Numbered from the stretch's first letter, positions 23,580 through 32,381 are shown. The stretch: DNA of 34,105 nt from an uncultured Bacteroidales bacterium (GCA_905234795.1 CAJOIQ010000032.1:1-34105), one strand, 5' to 3'. Numbers and translations are program-made. Notes: a model not told the origin generated them from the sequence alone.

Positions 23580-24536
23580 ATGGCACAAGATTTAGTAATT
23601 GGTATCGACGTAGGTGGTCAGACCACCAAATGCGGCATCGTGGATGCCCGTGGCACCGTTCTGGCCCAAACTGTTATCCGCAGCGACAATCATGAGGAGG
23701 TTACCCCCTTCATCGCCGAGCTCGCCGAAGCCCTCAACCGCATCATCGCCGAGGCCAAGGCCGAAGGCCGCATCCGCGGTATCGGCGTAGGCGCTCCCAA
23801 CGGCAACTACTACACCGGCACCATCGAGAGCGCTCCCAACCTGAAGTGGGGCCATAACCGTGTGGAATTCGCCAAGCTGCTGAGCGAGCAGATGAACGGC
23901 ATTCCGGTGTCCCTCACCAACGACGCCAACGCCGCCGCAGTGGGTGAAATGACCTATGGCGCCGCCCGTGGTATGAAGAACTTCATCATGATTACCCTGG
24001 GCACCGGCGTGGGTTCCGGTATCGTTATCAACGGTGAGGTGGTGTATGGCCACGACGGCTTTGCCGGAGAACTGGGCCACACCTGCGCCGTCCGTCATAA
24101 CGGCCGTCAGTGCGGCTGCGGCAAGCATGGTTGCCTGGAGACTTACTGCAGCGCCATCGGAGTAGCCCGCACCGCCCGCGAATGGCTGGAGATGAGCGAC
24201 GAACCTTCAGAACTCCGTTCCCTGGACAAGATCACCTCCAAGGACGTCTACGACGCCGCCAAGGACGGTGATCAGCTGGCCCTCAAGATCTTCGATTTCA
24301 CCGGGCGCATCCTGGGTGAAAAACTGGCCGATTTCATCGAATTCTCGGCTCCCGAGGCCATTGTGCTCTTCGGCGGCCTGGCCCGTTCCAAGGAATTCCT
24401 CACAGAGCCCATCCTCAAGGCTATGAATGAGAATGTGCTGCCTCTGTGGAGAGACAAAGTGAAGCTCGTTTACTCTCAGCTCAAGGAATCCGACGCCGCC
24501 ATCCTGGGTGCATCGGCCCTGGCCTGGGAACTTTAA
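23580..24536 (+). CDS. ROK-family sugar kinase
   Basis: A 318-residue cytosolic kinase that phosphorylates a hexose, either glucose or N-acetylglucosamine. The ATP-binding loop VIGIDVGGQTTKCGIVD is at the N-terminus. The substrate site includes the catalytic base D115 in TNDANAAAVGE and the GTGVGSGIV phosphate loop. The ROK zinc-binding motif is CGCGKHGCLE, with C178, C180 and C185, preceded by GELGHTC. There is no helix-turn-helix domain, so this is a kinase and not a ROK repressor. It is 9 bases after the transporter and 7 bases before the GH3 gene, so all three form one operon. Confidence 0.9.
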   Translation: MAQDLVIGIDVGGQTTKCGIVDARGTVLAQTVIRSDNHEEVTPFIAELAEALNRIIAEAKAEGRIRGIGVGAPNGNYYTGTIESAPNLKWGHNRVEFAKLLSEQMNGIPVSLTNDANAAAVGEMTYGAARGMKNFIMITLGTGVGSGIVINGEVVYGHDGFAGELGHTCAVRHNGRQCGCGKHGCLETYCSAIGVARTAREWLEMSDEPSELRSLDKITSKDVYDAAKDGDQLALKIFDFTGRILGEKLADFIEFSAPEAIVLFGGLARSKEFLTEPILKAMNENVLPLWRDKVKLVYSQLKESDAAILGASALAWEL

Positions 24537-24543
24537 AACCAGA

Positions 24544-25674
24544 ATGAAAATCCAAAGGTACGTCCTTTTAGCTTTAGCAGTCTGCATACTCGCCGGATGT
24601 AATTCCGGCGGGTCTGCAGCTATTGAAAAACAGCTGCAGGAGATGACGCTGCGGGAGAAGGTGGGACAAATGTTTGTTGTCCGGCCCGAGGCTTTGGATC
24701 CTGAGGCCTATTACAATTCACCCACGGACCTGAACAATATCAGCCTCCAGGCGGTGAACGAACGCATGCGGGAAACGGCCGCCAAGTATCCCATGGGCGG
24801 CGTTGTCCTGTATGCCAACAATATCAAGAATCCCGCACAGCTCACGTCGTTTGTCGCCGAGCTCAAGGCACTTCCTTCCCATCCGCTCCTTTGCATAGAC
24901 GAGGAAGGCGGTTCGGTGTCCCGCCTGTCCAACAACCAGGCTTTCCGTCTGCCCAAGTATCCCCACATGGCGCAGCTGGCCGCATCCGGCCGCACCAAGG
25001 ACGTCCATGACGCCGCCTATGAGATTGGCACCTATCTGGCCGGCTACGGCTTTGACGTGGACTTTGCTCCCGTGGCCGACGTGAACACCAATCCGCGCAA
25101 TGTGGTCATCGGCCCGCGGGCGTTTTCCAATGACCCCAAAGTGGCGGCTTCCATGGTGAAGGCCTTCCTGAAAGGTTTGCAGAAAACCGGCGTGCTGGGC
25201 TGTCTCAAGCATTTCCCCGGCCACGGAGACACCACCGCCGATTCCCACTTCGGCTATGCCATGTCCCGCAAAACCTGGGAAGAGATGGAAGACTGTGAGA
25301 TGATTCCCTTTAAGGCAGGACTGGATGCCGGTGCCAAAATTGTGATGACGGCCCATATCTCCCTGCCCAACGTGACGGGTTCCAATACGCCTTCCACCTT
25401 GTCTTCCATGATCCTGCAGGACAAACTGCGCGGGGAACTGGGATTCAAGGGCGTTATCATTACCGATGCCATGGAAATGGGCGCCATCATCCGCCAGTAT
25501 CCCATTGAGGATGCCTGCGTGATGGCCATCAAGGCCGGGGTGGATATCCTGCTGTGCGTGAGGGAATACCCTCAGGCCTTCGAGACCGTTTTGGCCGCCG
25601 TCCGCCGCGGGGAAATTCCTGAATCCCGCATCGACGAAAGCGTCCGTCGCATCCTTGCGTTAAGGAAAAACTAA
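24544..25674 (+). CDS. NagZ-like GH3 beta-N-acetylhexosaminidase, lipoprotein
   Basis: A 376-residue exported lipoprotein (lipobox LAGC after KIQRYVLLALAVCI). It is a single-domain glycoside hydrolase family 3 enzyme of the NagZ type. IDEEGGSVSRL is a substrate-site segment, and KHFPGHGDTTADSHFG holds the family-specific catalytic Asp-His pair (D233, H235). The nucleophile is D308 in ITDAMEMGAI. NagZ removes terminal N-acetylglucosamine from peptidoglycan fragments or glycans; the lipoprotein form would act in the periplasm. I chose the ATG at 24544 because the longer in-frame start adds residues before the signal peptide and overlaps the kinase gene. The stop codon interlocks with that of the convergent kinase gene. 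Confidence 0.88.
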   Translation: MKIQRYVLLALAVCILAGCNSGGSAAIEKQLQEMTLREKVGQMFVVRPEALDPEAYYNSPTDLNNISLQAVNERMRETAAKYPMGGVVLYANNIKNPAQLTSFVAELKALPSHPLLCIDEEGGSVSRLSNNQAFRLPKYPHMAQLAASGRTKDVHDAAYEIGTYLAGYGFDVDFAPVADVNTNPRNVVIGPRAFSNDPKVAASMVKAFLKGLQKTGVLGCLKHFPGHGDTTADSHFGYAMSRKTWEEMEDCEMIPFKAGLDAGAKIVMTAHISLPNVTGSNTPSTLSSMILQDKLRGELGFKGVIITDAMEMGAIIRQYPIEDACVMAIKAGVDILLCVREYPQAFETVLAAVRRGEIPESRIDESVRRILALRKN

Positions 25675-27554
25675 ACTTCCTCTTTTGGAATAGCGAGAAT
25701 AAAGCGGGCACCCTCTGTATAGTGGGTGTCCAGCCATACTTTTCCACCCAGGTTCTCGGCCATCATCCTGCAGATGCTCAGACCCAGGCCGGCACCCTGC
25801 TTGTTGGGATCCAGCTTGATAAAGCGGTCGAAGATGCTCTCGGCCTTGTCTTCGGGGACGCCGGGGCCGTGGTCCTCTACAAAGAAGGTAATATAGCCCG
25901 GATTCTCTATGAGGGAACTGCCGAAGACAATGTCTCCTCCATTGCAGTACTTGCAGGCGTTGGTGAGGAAGTTGATAAGGATTTGCTGCACGCGCATGTT
26001 GTCGGTCATGTAGCGGGCTTTTTCATCCAGGCCGGGTTGGCGGATAAGCTTGACGCCCGGAGGAATACGGTACTCGATGGCCTTGATGGCCTGCCGTGCC
26101 ACCTCGTTCAGGTTGGTGGGCACTTTGTTGATGGCGTACCGGCCGTTCTGCATGTCGGCCATATCCAGCATGTCGTTCACCATCACGGTGAGCAGCTGGG
26201 TATTGTTCATGATGTAGCTCAGGTATTCGGCTTTTTCTTCATCCGAAACATACCCGTCGGGCAGGCACAGCAGCTGGGAGAAGCCGGTAATGGCGTTGAG
26301 CGGGGTGCGGACCTCGTGGCTCATGTTTTGGATGAACGCCGTCTTCATTCTGTTGGCATTCTCGGCCAGGTTGCGCGCTTTTCTAAGCGCACGCATGCCT
26401 TGGTACATGCTGATGAAGACAAACAGACCCAGGACGATGAGCAGGATGAAAGCACCTATAATAATCTGTTTTTTGTAGGTGAGCCAGAAAGACTTCGGCT
26501 TTTCGAGCACTACGGCGTCGGGGGGAATGAGTGCGGTATCCAGGCCGAAATCCTCCATGGCGCGGTAGTTGAGCGTGGGTACGCCCGCCTCCAGATACAC
26601 AAAGGGCATCTCGGAGGGCTGCAGACCATGGTCCAATACGTCCAGGATGCGCTGCCGGACGGTGCGGATGTATTCTTCCTGGGAATAACTGAAATATCCG
26701 ATGACCTTGTTGTGCTTGACCAGGTCCGAACCGAACATGGTGTAGGTGGGAGCGATGGACTCGATGAGCGACAACGTGTTGTGGCGGGTGGATCCGTTAT
26801 TGGGGAAATCCTTGCGGATGAGCCAGGAACCGTAAATCACGGCCGTCTTGGGACCGGACTCCTGTTTGAGCGTGGCGATGAGCTGGTCCGTGGTGGTGTA
26901 GAGGGAGGAAATGCGGTGATAGGTGATTTCCGGATGGTTCTCCAGCATATACTTTTCCAGCCGCCATTGGCGCTCCTTGCTCAGGTAATTCTCTCCGGCT
27001 ACGAAGAAAAGTTGTTCCAGCCCGGGCTGTATTTGCAGGATGGTTTCTACCGTGCGTCGCAGCATGGACGGTGCGCTCACCAGCGTGAGATTGGCCCCAT
27101 GGTTCTTGAGGATAATGAGCGAGTGCCGATGCGCTTTGGGATTTCCGGGGCCGAACAGGGTGTAGTCAATGTCGCAGTAATAATCCTGTTCTCCCAGCAG
27201 CAGCATGGGGATACCGGGCCAGTGTCGTTGTACATGGGGAGCGAAGTGAAAGCTGCTGCCTCCTACAAGGATGACCAGCCTGGGCCGATGCGTGTGGCGG
27301 GCAATCACGCTGTCCCGCGCGTGTTCCAGGGACTCCACGGTGTTGAAGGCCATGAACGGCAGGTTGGAGATTCTGAAGTCCAGATTGGGCCGTTCCTGGA
27401 TGAGGTCTTCTATGGGCTCCATTATTCGTATTCCCCATTCACTGGTTGTGGCGTGGGAAGAAAGCACGAAGACATCGGCTCCCTTGTCTTGGGCCGCCAG
27501 GGCCAGTGGTGTTATGAGGAGCGCCCAAAGGCACAGGAGGATTCGGCGGGTCAT
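25671..27554 (-). CDS. Membrane sensor histidine kinase with a binding-protein-like sensor
   Basis: A 627-residue protein with a signal peptide, then a periplasmic region to about residue 360 that resembles ABC-type substrate-binding domains (PRLVILVGGSSFHF, PGIPMLLLGEQDYY, KTAVIYGSWL). One membrane helix follows (about residues 364-386). The cytosolic half has a HisKA domain with the phosphoacceptor H413 in MSHEVRTPLNAITGFS, and a HATPase domain with the N box (LINFLTNACKY), DHGPGVP and GAGLGLS. No receiver domain and no adjacent response regulator are seen, so it is an orphan kinase here. Its ligand is unknown. A promoter box is at 27573-27580. Its stop codon overlaps that of the GH3 gene. 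Confidence 0.9.
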   Translation of the reverse strand: MTRRILLCLWALLITPLALAAQDKGADVFVLSSHATTSEWGIRIMEPIEDLIQERPNLDFRISNLPFMAFNTVESLEHARDSVIARHTHRPRLVILVGGSSFHFAPHVQRHWPGIPMLLLGEQDYYCDIDYTLFGPGNPKAHRHSLIILKNHGANLTLVSAPSMLRRTVETILQIQPGLEQLFFVAGENYLSKERQWRLEKYMLENHPEITYHRISSLYTTTDQLIATLKQESGPKTAVIYGSWLIRKDFPNNGSTRHNTLSLIESIAPTYTMFGSDLVKHNKVIGYFSYSQEEYIRTVRQRILDVLDHGLQPSEMPFVYLEAGVPTLNYRAMEDFGLDTALIPPDAVVLEKPKSFWLTYKKQIIIGAFILLIVLGLFVFISMYQGMRALRKARNLAENANRMKTAFIQNMSHEVRTPLNAITGFSQLLCLPDGYVSDEEKAEYLSYIMNNTQLLTVMVNDMLDMADMQNGRYAINKVPTNLNEVARQAIKAIEYRIPPGVKLIRQPGLDEKARYMTDNMRVQQILINFLTNACKYCNGGDIVFGSSLIENPGYITFFVEDHGPGVPEDKAESIFDRFIKLDPNKQGAGLGLSICRMMAENLGGKVWLDTHYTEGARFILAIPKEEV

Positions 27555-27572
27555 AGGCTATGCGGTCTTCTG

Positions 27573-27580
27573 CAAATATA
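27573..27580 (-). promoter_or_regulatory. -7 promoter box for the sensor kinase
   Basis: Minus-strand TATATTTG, 18 bases before the ATG at 27554 and just past the stop of the upstream acyltransferase gene. The kinase can therefore be transcribed separately. Confidence 0.6.
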
Positions 27581-27581
27581 A

Positions 27582-28679
27582 TTATTTCTCTCCAAAAACA
27601 CACCACTTCACCACGGGGATTCGGTGCAGAATTTCATAAAGCAGGGGAGAGAGGGCGAAGACCGCCACCGTCAGAATCAGGTACATGGCCACGGGAGGCA
27701 GCTGGGTGTACATTGTCATCATGTATCCCAGGCTGGCCACCACCAGATAGTGGACGATATAAAGGCCGAAGCTGGAGCGGGTCATGTAGCCGGCGAACTT
27801 ACCGGTATGGTCGAACTTGGCCTTGAACCAACCCATCAGGGCCAGGCACATGAGCCAGCCGTAGATGCAGTTGAGGGGGCTGCCCAGATACTGCGGAGAA
27901 GTGTTGTCCTGACCGAATGTGGTGCCGATGAGGATGCCGCCGCTGATGATGGCGCAGGCCATCAGCGGAATCCAGGCCTGCCCCACTTTTTCCTGGACTT
28001 CGTCGTGCGAGAACACAAAGTATCCCAGCAGGAAGGGGATCAGATAAAACAGGGGTTTGTACAGGTTCAGCAGGCCGTCGGCACTCTCCGGACGGGGATT
28101 CTGGATGAGGGTTTGCTCTCCCACCCAGAACAGCACGCCCAGCAGGATGATCCACACGATGTTCAGCTTGCCGCAGGCGTTCCAGAGCTTATCCTTTTTA
28201 TCGATGGCGCGCACCAGCAGCAGCACCAGACACAGCAGCCACAGCAGCTGAACGAACCATAGGGGACCGATGCCACTGATGGCCATGACCACATACTTGG
28301 CCACTGCGGGAATTCCGTCAAACACGCCTTGCCGCTGGGCTACTACGGTGTTGAAATACCCCACCATCCAGTGGAACACGAACAGGCCGATGGTGCCCGG
28401 CACCAGCAGCTTGCGCGTACGGGCCTTGAACCACTCCCTGGCGCTGTTCTTTTGCAGGGCATAGCGGGCGCTGATTCCGGCCAGCAGGAACAGCAGAGGC
28501 ATAAAGTACGGATACAGGATGTACATCACCACATCCTGGTACTGCGGGCACTGCGGGTAATCTCCAAATCCACCGATGCCCCCGAATACACCTTTATTGT
28601 TAAAGAAGTAGATGACATGGTAGAACAGTACCAGAAGTACCGTCACCCAGCGCAGATTGTCCAGCCAGTGTTTTCTCAT
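27582..28679 (-). CDS. Acyltransferase family 3 membrane protein
   Basis: A 365-residue inner-membrane protein with about ten helices. The start KHWLDNLRWVTVLLVLFYHV carries the family's Arg and His positions (NLRW and YH), and FMPLLFLLAGISARYAL is the next signature. These proteins transfer acetyl or other acyl groups to surface sugars or lipids, for example O-antigen or peptidoglycan. The substrate cannot be told from here; no glycosyltransferase is nearby. Only 27 bases separate it from the sensor kinase gene downstream. A near-consensus TAACTTTA box at 28684-28691 ends 4 bases from the ATG. Confidence 0.86.
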   Translation of the reverse strand: MRKHWLDNLRWVTVLLVLFYHVIYFFNNKGVFGGIGGFGDYPQCPQYQDVVMYILYPYFMPLLFLLAGISARYALQKNSAREWFKARTRKLLVPGTIGLFVFHWMVGYFNTVVAQRQGVFDGIPAVAKYVVMAISGIGPLWFVQLLWLLCLVLLLVRAIDKKDKLWNACGKLNIVWIILLGVLFWVGEQTLIQNPRPESADGLLNLYKPLFYLIPFLLGYFVFSHDEVQEKVGQAWIPLMACAIISGGILIGTTFGQDNTSPQYLGSPLNCIYGWLMCLALMGWFKAKFDHTGKFAGYMTRSSFGLYIVHYLVVASLGYMMTMYTQLPPVAMYLILTVAVFALSPLLYEILHRIPVVKWCVFGEK

Positions 28680-28683
28680 AGGG

Positions 28684-28691
28684 TAAAGTTA
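28684..28691 (-). promoter_or_regulatory. Possible -7 box for the acyltransferase gene
   Basis: Minus-strand TAACTTTA differs from TAnnTTTG in the last base. It ends 4 bases before the ATG. Weaker evidence than the other promoters. Confidence 0.4.
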
Positions 28692-28711
28692 TTTCACACA
28701 AATCAAAAAAT

Positions 28712-28738
28712 AAACGCCAACCCCAAGGGCTGGCGTTT
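28712..28738. terminator. Terminator after the PepSY-like gene pair
   Basis: AAACGCCA-A-CCC (28712-28723) pairs with GGG-C-TGGCGTTT (28727-28738) around a 3-base loop. T-rich tracts lie on both strands. Its main use would be for the minus-strand gene that ends at 28745. Confidence 0.8.
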
Positions 28739-28744
28739 TGTTTT

Positions 28745-28999
28745 TTAGTCGTCTATGTCGGTCAGAACGCCGTTGCTGTTGAAACTCAGTTCCAGGCCAT
28801 TGTCCAGTTGGACGTCATAAGTGGTTTTGAACCACTCATAATCCTTTTTGGCAATCAGGATTCTGCTGCCGGGATAGTTGGTCTGCACATAAGTGCGGAC
28901 AGCTTCCGGAAGCTGCTCCGGAGCGATGGGTTTGTCGTCACAGGAGGTGATGAACAGGGCCGATGCGGCGAGGACGGAAAGAATCTTTACCAGTTTCAT
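28745..28999 (-). CDS. Small PepSY-like lipoprotein
   Basis: An 84-residue lipoprotein (lipobox ITSC, Cys20). The mature part resembles a single PepSY-like (DUF2874) repeat: EQLPEAVRTYVQTNYPGSRI followed by a strand pair, YDVQLDNGLELSFNSNG, and a terminal LTDIDD. PepSY-like domains are thought to act as small inhibitors or binding modules in the periplasm, but no function is shown. The larger relative lies 12 bases upstream, so the two are one operon and probably arose by duplication. Confidence 0.8.
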   Translation of the reverse strand: MKLVKILSVLAASALFITSCDDKPIAPEQLPEAVRTYVQTNYPGSRILIAKKDYEWFKTTYDVQLDNGLELSFNSNGVLTDIDD

Positions 29000-29011
29000 C
29001 GTACGCGGATT

Positions 29012-29452
29012 TTAGTCGTCAATACCTACAAATTTGCCTTCTTTGTCGAAGCGGAGGTCCAGGTCGTTCATCAGTTCCACCTCATAGCCATACCATTTCT
29101 TGGAAATCTTGATAATGGCGATGTTGGGGTAGGTACCCTTTACATAACTGGCAATGGCGGCGGGAACCAGGGCGGCGGGAACGCTCTTGTACTCGCAGTC
29201 CACTTTGGTCCAGTTGCCCTGAGCGTCGAATTCCACCTTGGTGCCATCGTTCAGACGGGCCTCATATTCGGTCTTTGCCATCTCCACATCTATCTGGGCA
29301 TAGGCAATGGCAGCCTCCGGGAAATACTGCTTGACGAAGGTTTTAGCCGCCGCGGGAAGTTGTTCCACAGGGATAGGGCGGTCATCTGCGAAGCACACGG
29401 CAGACATCATCAGGGCCACAAAGGCTGTCAGGAAATGCTTAATACTTCTCAT
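29012..29452 (-). CDS. Two-repeat PepSY-like secreted protein
   Basis: A 146-residue protein with a cleavable signal peptide (KHFLTAFVALMMSAVCFA). Two PepSY-like repeats follow. The first begins EQLPAAAKTFVKQYFPEAAI and ends near TKVDCEYK; the second begins AALVPAAIASYVKGTYPNIA and ends KFVGIDD. Each repeat has a helix, then beta strands with an NDGT- or ND-type turn. The function is unknown. It shares its start region with the divergent fusion gene at 29513, and its promoter box is at 29473-29480. Confidence 0.8.
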   Translation of the reverse strand: MRSIKHFLTAFVALMMSAVCFADDRPIPVEQLPAAAKTFVKQYFPEAAIAYAQIDVEMAKTEYEARLNDGTKVEFDAQGNWTKVDCEYKSVPAALVPAAIASYVKGTYPNIAIIKISKKWYGYEVELMNDLDLRFDKEGKFVGIDD

Positions 29453-29472
29453 ATATCATCATTATACACCTG

Positions 29473-29480
29473 CAAAGTTA
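29473..29480 (-). promoter_or_regulatory. -7 promoter box for the PepSY-like pair
   Basis: Minus-strand TAACTTTG, 20 bases from the ATG at 29452. It sits 20 bases from the opposing box at 29501-29508, so the two promoters overlap. Confidence 0.7.
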
Positions 29481-29500
29481 GAAAATTATTCAAAAATGCG

Positions 29501-29508
29501 TATCTTCA
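29501..29508 (+). promoter_or_regulatory. Possible -7 box for the PAP2-M28 gene
   Basis: TATCTTCA is close to TAnnTTTG, with the last two bases changed. It ends 4 bases before the ATG at 29513, the same close spacing seen at the M64 peptidase gene. Confidence 0.45.
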
Positions 29509-29512
29509 CCCT

Positions 29513-31711
29513 ATGAAAAGGATTCTTTGTATTCTCCTGACGCTCTCATGGGCGCTCATTACCTTTGCCCAGAAGCCGCAGAGTTATCTGGAAGCCAAGG
29601 ATCTTCCAAACATTCTCAGTTTCCTCCCTGCCCCACCGGCAGAAGGTTCTCCCACTTTTGAGGCCGATAAAGCCATCCACGACTGGGCGATGGGCCTGCG
29701 GGACCCGGAACGCATCCGTAGGGCCGTCCTGGAAGGAACCACCAACGTGGATACGATGGCCCTGTACTTCAGCGGCGCCTTCGGCCGCCAGCTTTCCCGG
29801 GAGGCCACACCCCGGACGATGTATCTGCTGGACCGTTGCATCCGCACCTTCCGCCTGGCTGCTTCCAAACCCAAGAAAGCCTATATGCGCAAGCGTCCGT
29901 TCGTCTATTACAACGAGCCCACCCGCATTCCTCAGGACGAAGAATATGAGCGGAACACAGGATCCTATCCCTCCGGCCATTCTACACGTGGCTGGGGCAT
30001 GGCCCTGGTGCTTTCCCAGTTGAACCCCGAACGGCAGGACACCATCATGTCGGCCGGTTATCAGTGGGGACAGAGCCGGGTCATCACAAATTACCACTGG
30101 CAGAGCGACGTGGACGCCGCCAGGATGATGACATCGGCCAGTTTTGCGCGCCTGCAGGCCTGTGAAGAATACCGCAAGGATTTGGCCGCCGCCATGGAGG
30201 AGTTGTCCACCACGGCACCTTCCCCTGCCGAAGACGACGAGTGGATGCTCCGCAAGTGGATCCATACCATAGCCTCGGACCGGTTTGGCGGCCGCAAGCC
30301 CATGACCCCTTATGAAGACATTACCATCAACTATCTGGCGGGGCAACTGGAAGAACTGGGTCTGGAACCCGCCTTTGACGGCAGCTGGTTCCAACCTTTC
30401 CAAATGGTTTCCGTCACGTCCCGTCCGGAGGGTAACAGGATAAGCGTCAAGGGGAAGAAGAAAGCGCAGCTCCTTTACCCCGACGACCTCATTGTTTGGA
30501 CCTCGCGTGCCACCGACAAAGTAGAGATTCCCCAGGCCGAATACGTCTTCTGCGGTTTTGGCATCCACGCCCCGGAGTATGGCTGGGACGACTATGCAGG
30601 CGTAGATGTGAAGGGAAAGATTGTCATTGCCATGGTGAACGATCCCGGATACTACGACCATTCCCTTTTCCAGGGCCGCAACATGACCTATTATGGCCGA
30701 TGGCTGTATAAATTTGAAGAAGCCACTCGCCAGGGTGCCGCCGGCTGCCTGGTACTGCACAATACCGAGGCGGCCAGTTATGGCTGGCATGTATGCGTGA
30801 ATGGTCACCTGGAAGATAACCTGGCCCTGTACAACCCCGAAACCCGCAACGCCGACGAACTGGGAATGAAAGGCTGGCTGCACGAGAACGGTGCCCGAAA
30901 ACTGTTCACCGCTGCAGGAATGGATATGGATGCCGCCCTGGCCGCCGCCAAAAAGCCGGGTTTCAAGAGCTTCCCGCTCAAGGTAAAAGGAGATGTAAAG
31001 ATGGCTGTTAGCTATGATATCCGGGAAACCCGCAACGTGGGAGCCATCCTTCGCGGCACCGGCGAAGAAAGCGGCACTGTTGTCGTCAGTGCCCACTGGG
31101 ACCATCTGGGGATTGGCACACCCGACGAAAAAAAGGACAGCATCTACAATGGTGCGGCCGACAACGCCTCCGGGATGGCCGGCGCCCTGCTCACCGCCAA
31201 AAAGTTCCTGGCCCTTAAGGACAGGCCCCGCTGCAACGTACTCTTCCTTTTCCCCTCATCGGAGGAAAGCGGACTCTTCGGATCGGCCTACTATTGCGAG
31301 AACCCGGCCGTGCCCATGGAAAAGACCATTGCCTGCCTCAATTATGAAAGTATCGGCCCGGCTCCCCTTACGCGGGATGTGGTTATCCTGGGCGGAGGAA
31401 ACAGCGTACTGGACTCCTATTACGTGGCCGCCGCGGCTGCGCAGGGGCGATACATCTTCTTTGACGACGACAATTCCGACGGCTGGTTCTACAGGTCGGA
31501 CCATTATAATTTTGTAAAGAAAGGCGTTCCCGCCGTGGTCATGGAGAATGGGCTTCATCCCGCCGATCCCGGCAAGCCGGACAAGTATCCGATGGAGAGC
31601 TGGTACCACAAACCCTCCGACGAATACCGGAAGGACTGGGACCTCAGCGGCACGGTGGCCAATGTGGACCTGGTCTTCAGTGTGGCCCTGTCACTGGCCA
31701 ACACATTTTGA
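29513..31711 (+). CDS. Secreted fusion of PAP2 acid phosphatase and M28 aminopeptidase
   Basis: A 732-residue exported protein (signal peptide KRILCILLTLSWALITFA). Residues 30-220 form a class A acid phosphatase of the PAP2 superfamily, with the full three-part motif: K121-x6-R128-P129, P153-S-G-H156, and S188-R-x5-H195-x3-D199. Residues 235-732 form an M28 zinc peptidase: a start typical of the family (LRKWIHTIASDRFGGRKP), an inserted PA-like domain (YAGVDVKGKIVIAMVND), then metal and catalytic sites H528, D550, E584-E585, E612 and H664. The usual Asp of the fourth site is Glu here (NYESIG). I chose the ATG at 29513 although the frame is open far upstream, because only this start gives a signal peptide. 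The fusion is contiguous in one frame. Likely role: releasing phosphate and amino acids from host or diet polymers. Confidence 0.87.
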   Translation: MKRILCILLTLSWALITFAQKPQSYLEAKDLPNILSFLPAPPAEGSPTFEADKAIHDWAMGLRDPERIRRAVLEGTTNVDTMALYFSGAFGRQLSREATPRTMYLLDRCIRTFRLAASKPKKAYMRKRPFVYYNEPTRIPQDEEYERNTGSYPSGHSTRGWGMALVLSQLNPERQDTIMSAGYQWGQSRVITNYHWQSDVDAARMMTSASFARLQACEEYRKDLAAAMEELSTTAPSPAEDDEWMLRKWIHTIASDRFGGRKPMTPYEDITINYLAGQLEELGLEPAFDGSWFQPFQMVSVTSRPEGNRISVKGKKKAQLLYPDDLIVWTSRATDKVEIPQAEYVFCGFGIHAPEYGWDDYAGVDVKGKIVIAMVNDPGYYDHSLFQGRNMTYYGRWLYKFEEATRQGAAGCLVLHNTEAASYGWHVCVNGHLEDNLALYNPETRNADELGMKGWLHENGARKLFTAAGMDMDAALAAAKKPGFKSFPLKVKGDVKMAVSYDIRETRNVGAILRGTGEESGTVVVSAHWDHLGIGTPDEKKDSIYNGAADNASGMAGALLTAKKFLALKDRPRCNVLFLFPSSEESGLFGSAYYCENPAVPMEKTIACLNYESIGPAPLTRDVVILGGGNSVLDSYYVAAAAAQGRYIFFDDDNSDGWFYRSDHYNFVKKGVPAVVMENGLHPADPGKPDKYPMESWYHKPSDEYRKDWDLSGTVANVDLVFSVALSLANTF

Positions 31712-31714
31712 AAA

Positions 31715-32344
31715 CTACTTGGTTCCGAAGATGCGGTCTCCGGCGTCTCCCAGGCCGGGAACGATGTAGGCGTTCTGGTTCAGTTTCTCATCCACGGCGG
31801 CCAGGTAGATGTCTACGTCGGGATGTTCCCGCTGTACGCGCTCGATGCCTTCCGGTGCGCCCACCAGGCACATGAGCCGGATGTTGTTGCAGCCGCGCTC
31901 CTTGAGCATGGAAAGGGCGTCGCAGGCGCTTCCGCCGGTGGCCAGCATAGGGTCGGTCACAATGACCAGACGGTCCTGGATATCCTCGGGAAGCTTGCAG
32001 AAGTACACCACGGGATTGTGGGTTTCCTCGTCACGATACAGGCCGATGTGACCCACCTTGGCCACGGGAACCAGGGTTTGCAGGCCTTCCACCATGCCCA
32101 TGCCGGCGCGCAGGATGGGAACGATGGCCAGTTTGCGGCCGCTGATGCGCTTGGCTACGGTTTTGCAGATAGGGGTCTCGATCTCCAGATCTTCCAACGG
32201 AAGGTCACGGGTGAGTTCGTAGCCCATCAGCAGGGCGATTTCCTTCAGCAGTTCACGGAAGTCCTTGGAACCGGTTTCCTTTTTGCGCATGATGGTCAGC
32301 TTATGCTGAATCATGGGATGGTTAATCACATGCAATTGGCTCAT
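31715..32344 (-). CDS. upp: Uracil phosphoribosyltransferase
   Basis: Upp (209 residues) converts uracil and PRPP to UMP in pyrimidine salvage. Visible motifs: [37 protein letters not shown], and the PRPP-binding loop [17 protein letters not shown]. The C-terminal [18 protein letters not shown] is the uracil-binding region. It is complete. Its stop lies 3 bases from the stop of the convergent fusion gene, and its promoter box (32374-32381) is close to that of the M64 gene. Confidence 0.96.
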   Translation of the reverse strand: MSQLHVINHPMIQHKLTIMRKKETGSKDFRELLKEIALLMGYELTRDLPLEDLEIETPICKTVAKRISGRKLAIVPILRAGMGMVEGLQTLVPVAKVGHIGLYRDEETHNPVVYFCKLPEDIQDRLVIVTDPMLATGGSACDALSMLKERGCNNIRLMCLVGAPEGIERVQREHPDVDIYLAAVDEKLNQNAYIVPGLGDAGDRIFGTK

Positions 32345-32373
32345 ATCAGTATTGGGGTTTTGTTTTCGAAGTA

Positions 32374-32381
32374 CAAAGATA
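32374..32381 (-). promoter_or_regulatory. -7 promoter box for upp
   Basis: Minus-strand TATCTTTG, 29 bases upstream of the ATG at 32344. It is 12 bases from the divergent M64 box, so the upstream element of each promoter falls on the other promoter. Confidence 0.75.

Noticed and set aside
25671..25674. A fusion or readthrough between the GH3 and kinase genes
   Set aside because: The genes are on opposite strands; only their stop codons overlap.
25722..27581. A 619-residue plus-strand open frame opposite the sensor kinase
   Set aside because: It shadows a gene with clear kinase motifs and has none of its own.
28808..29512. Extension of the PAP2-M28 gene upstream to 28808
   Set aside because: The frame is open but runs opposite the two PepSY-like genes and would bury a good signal peptide. 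The ATG at 29513 is a better start.
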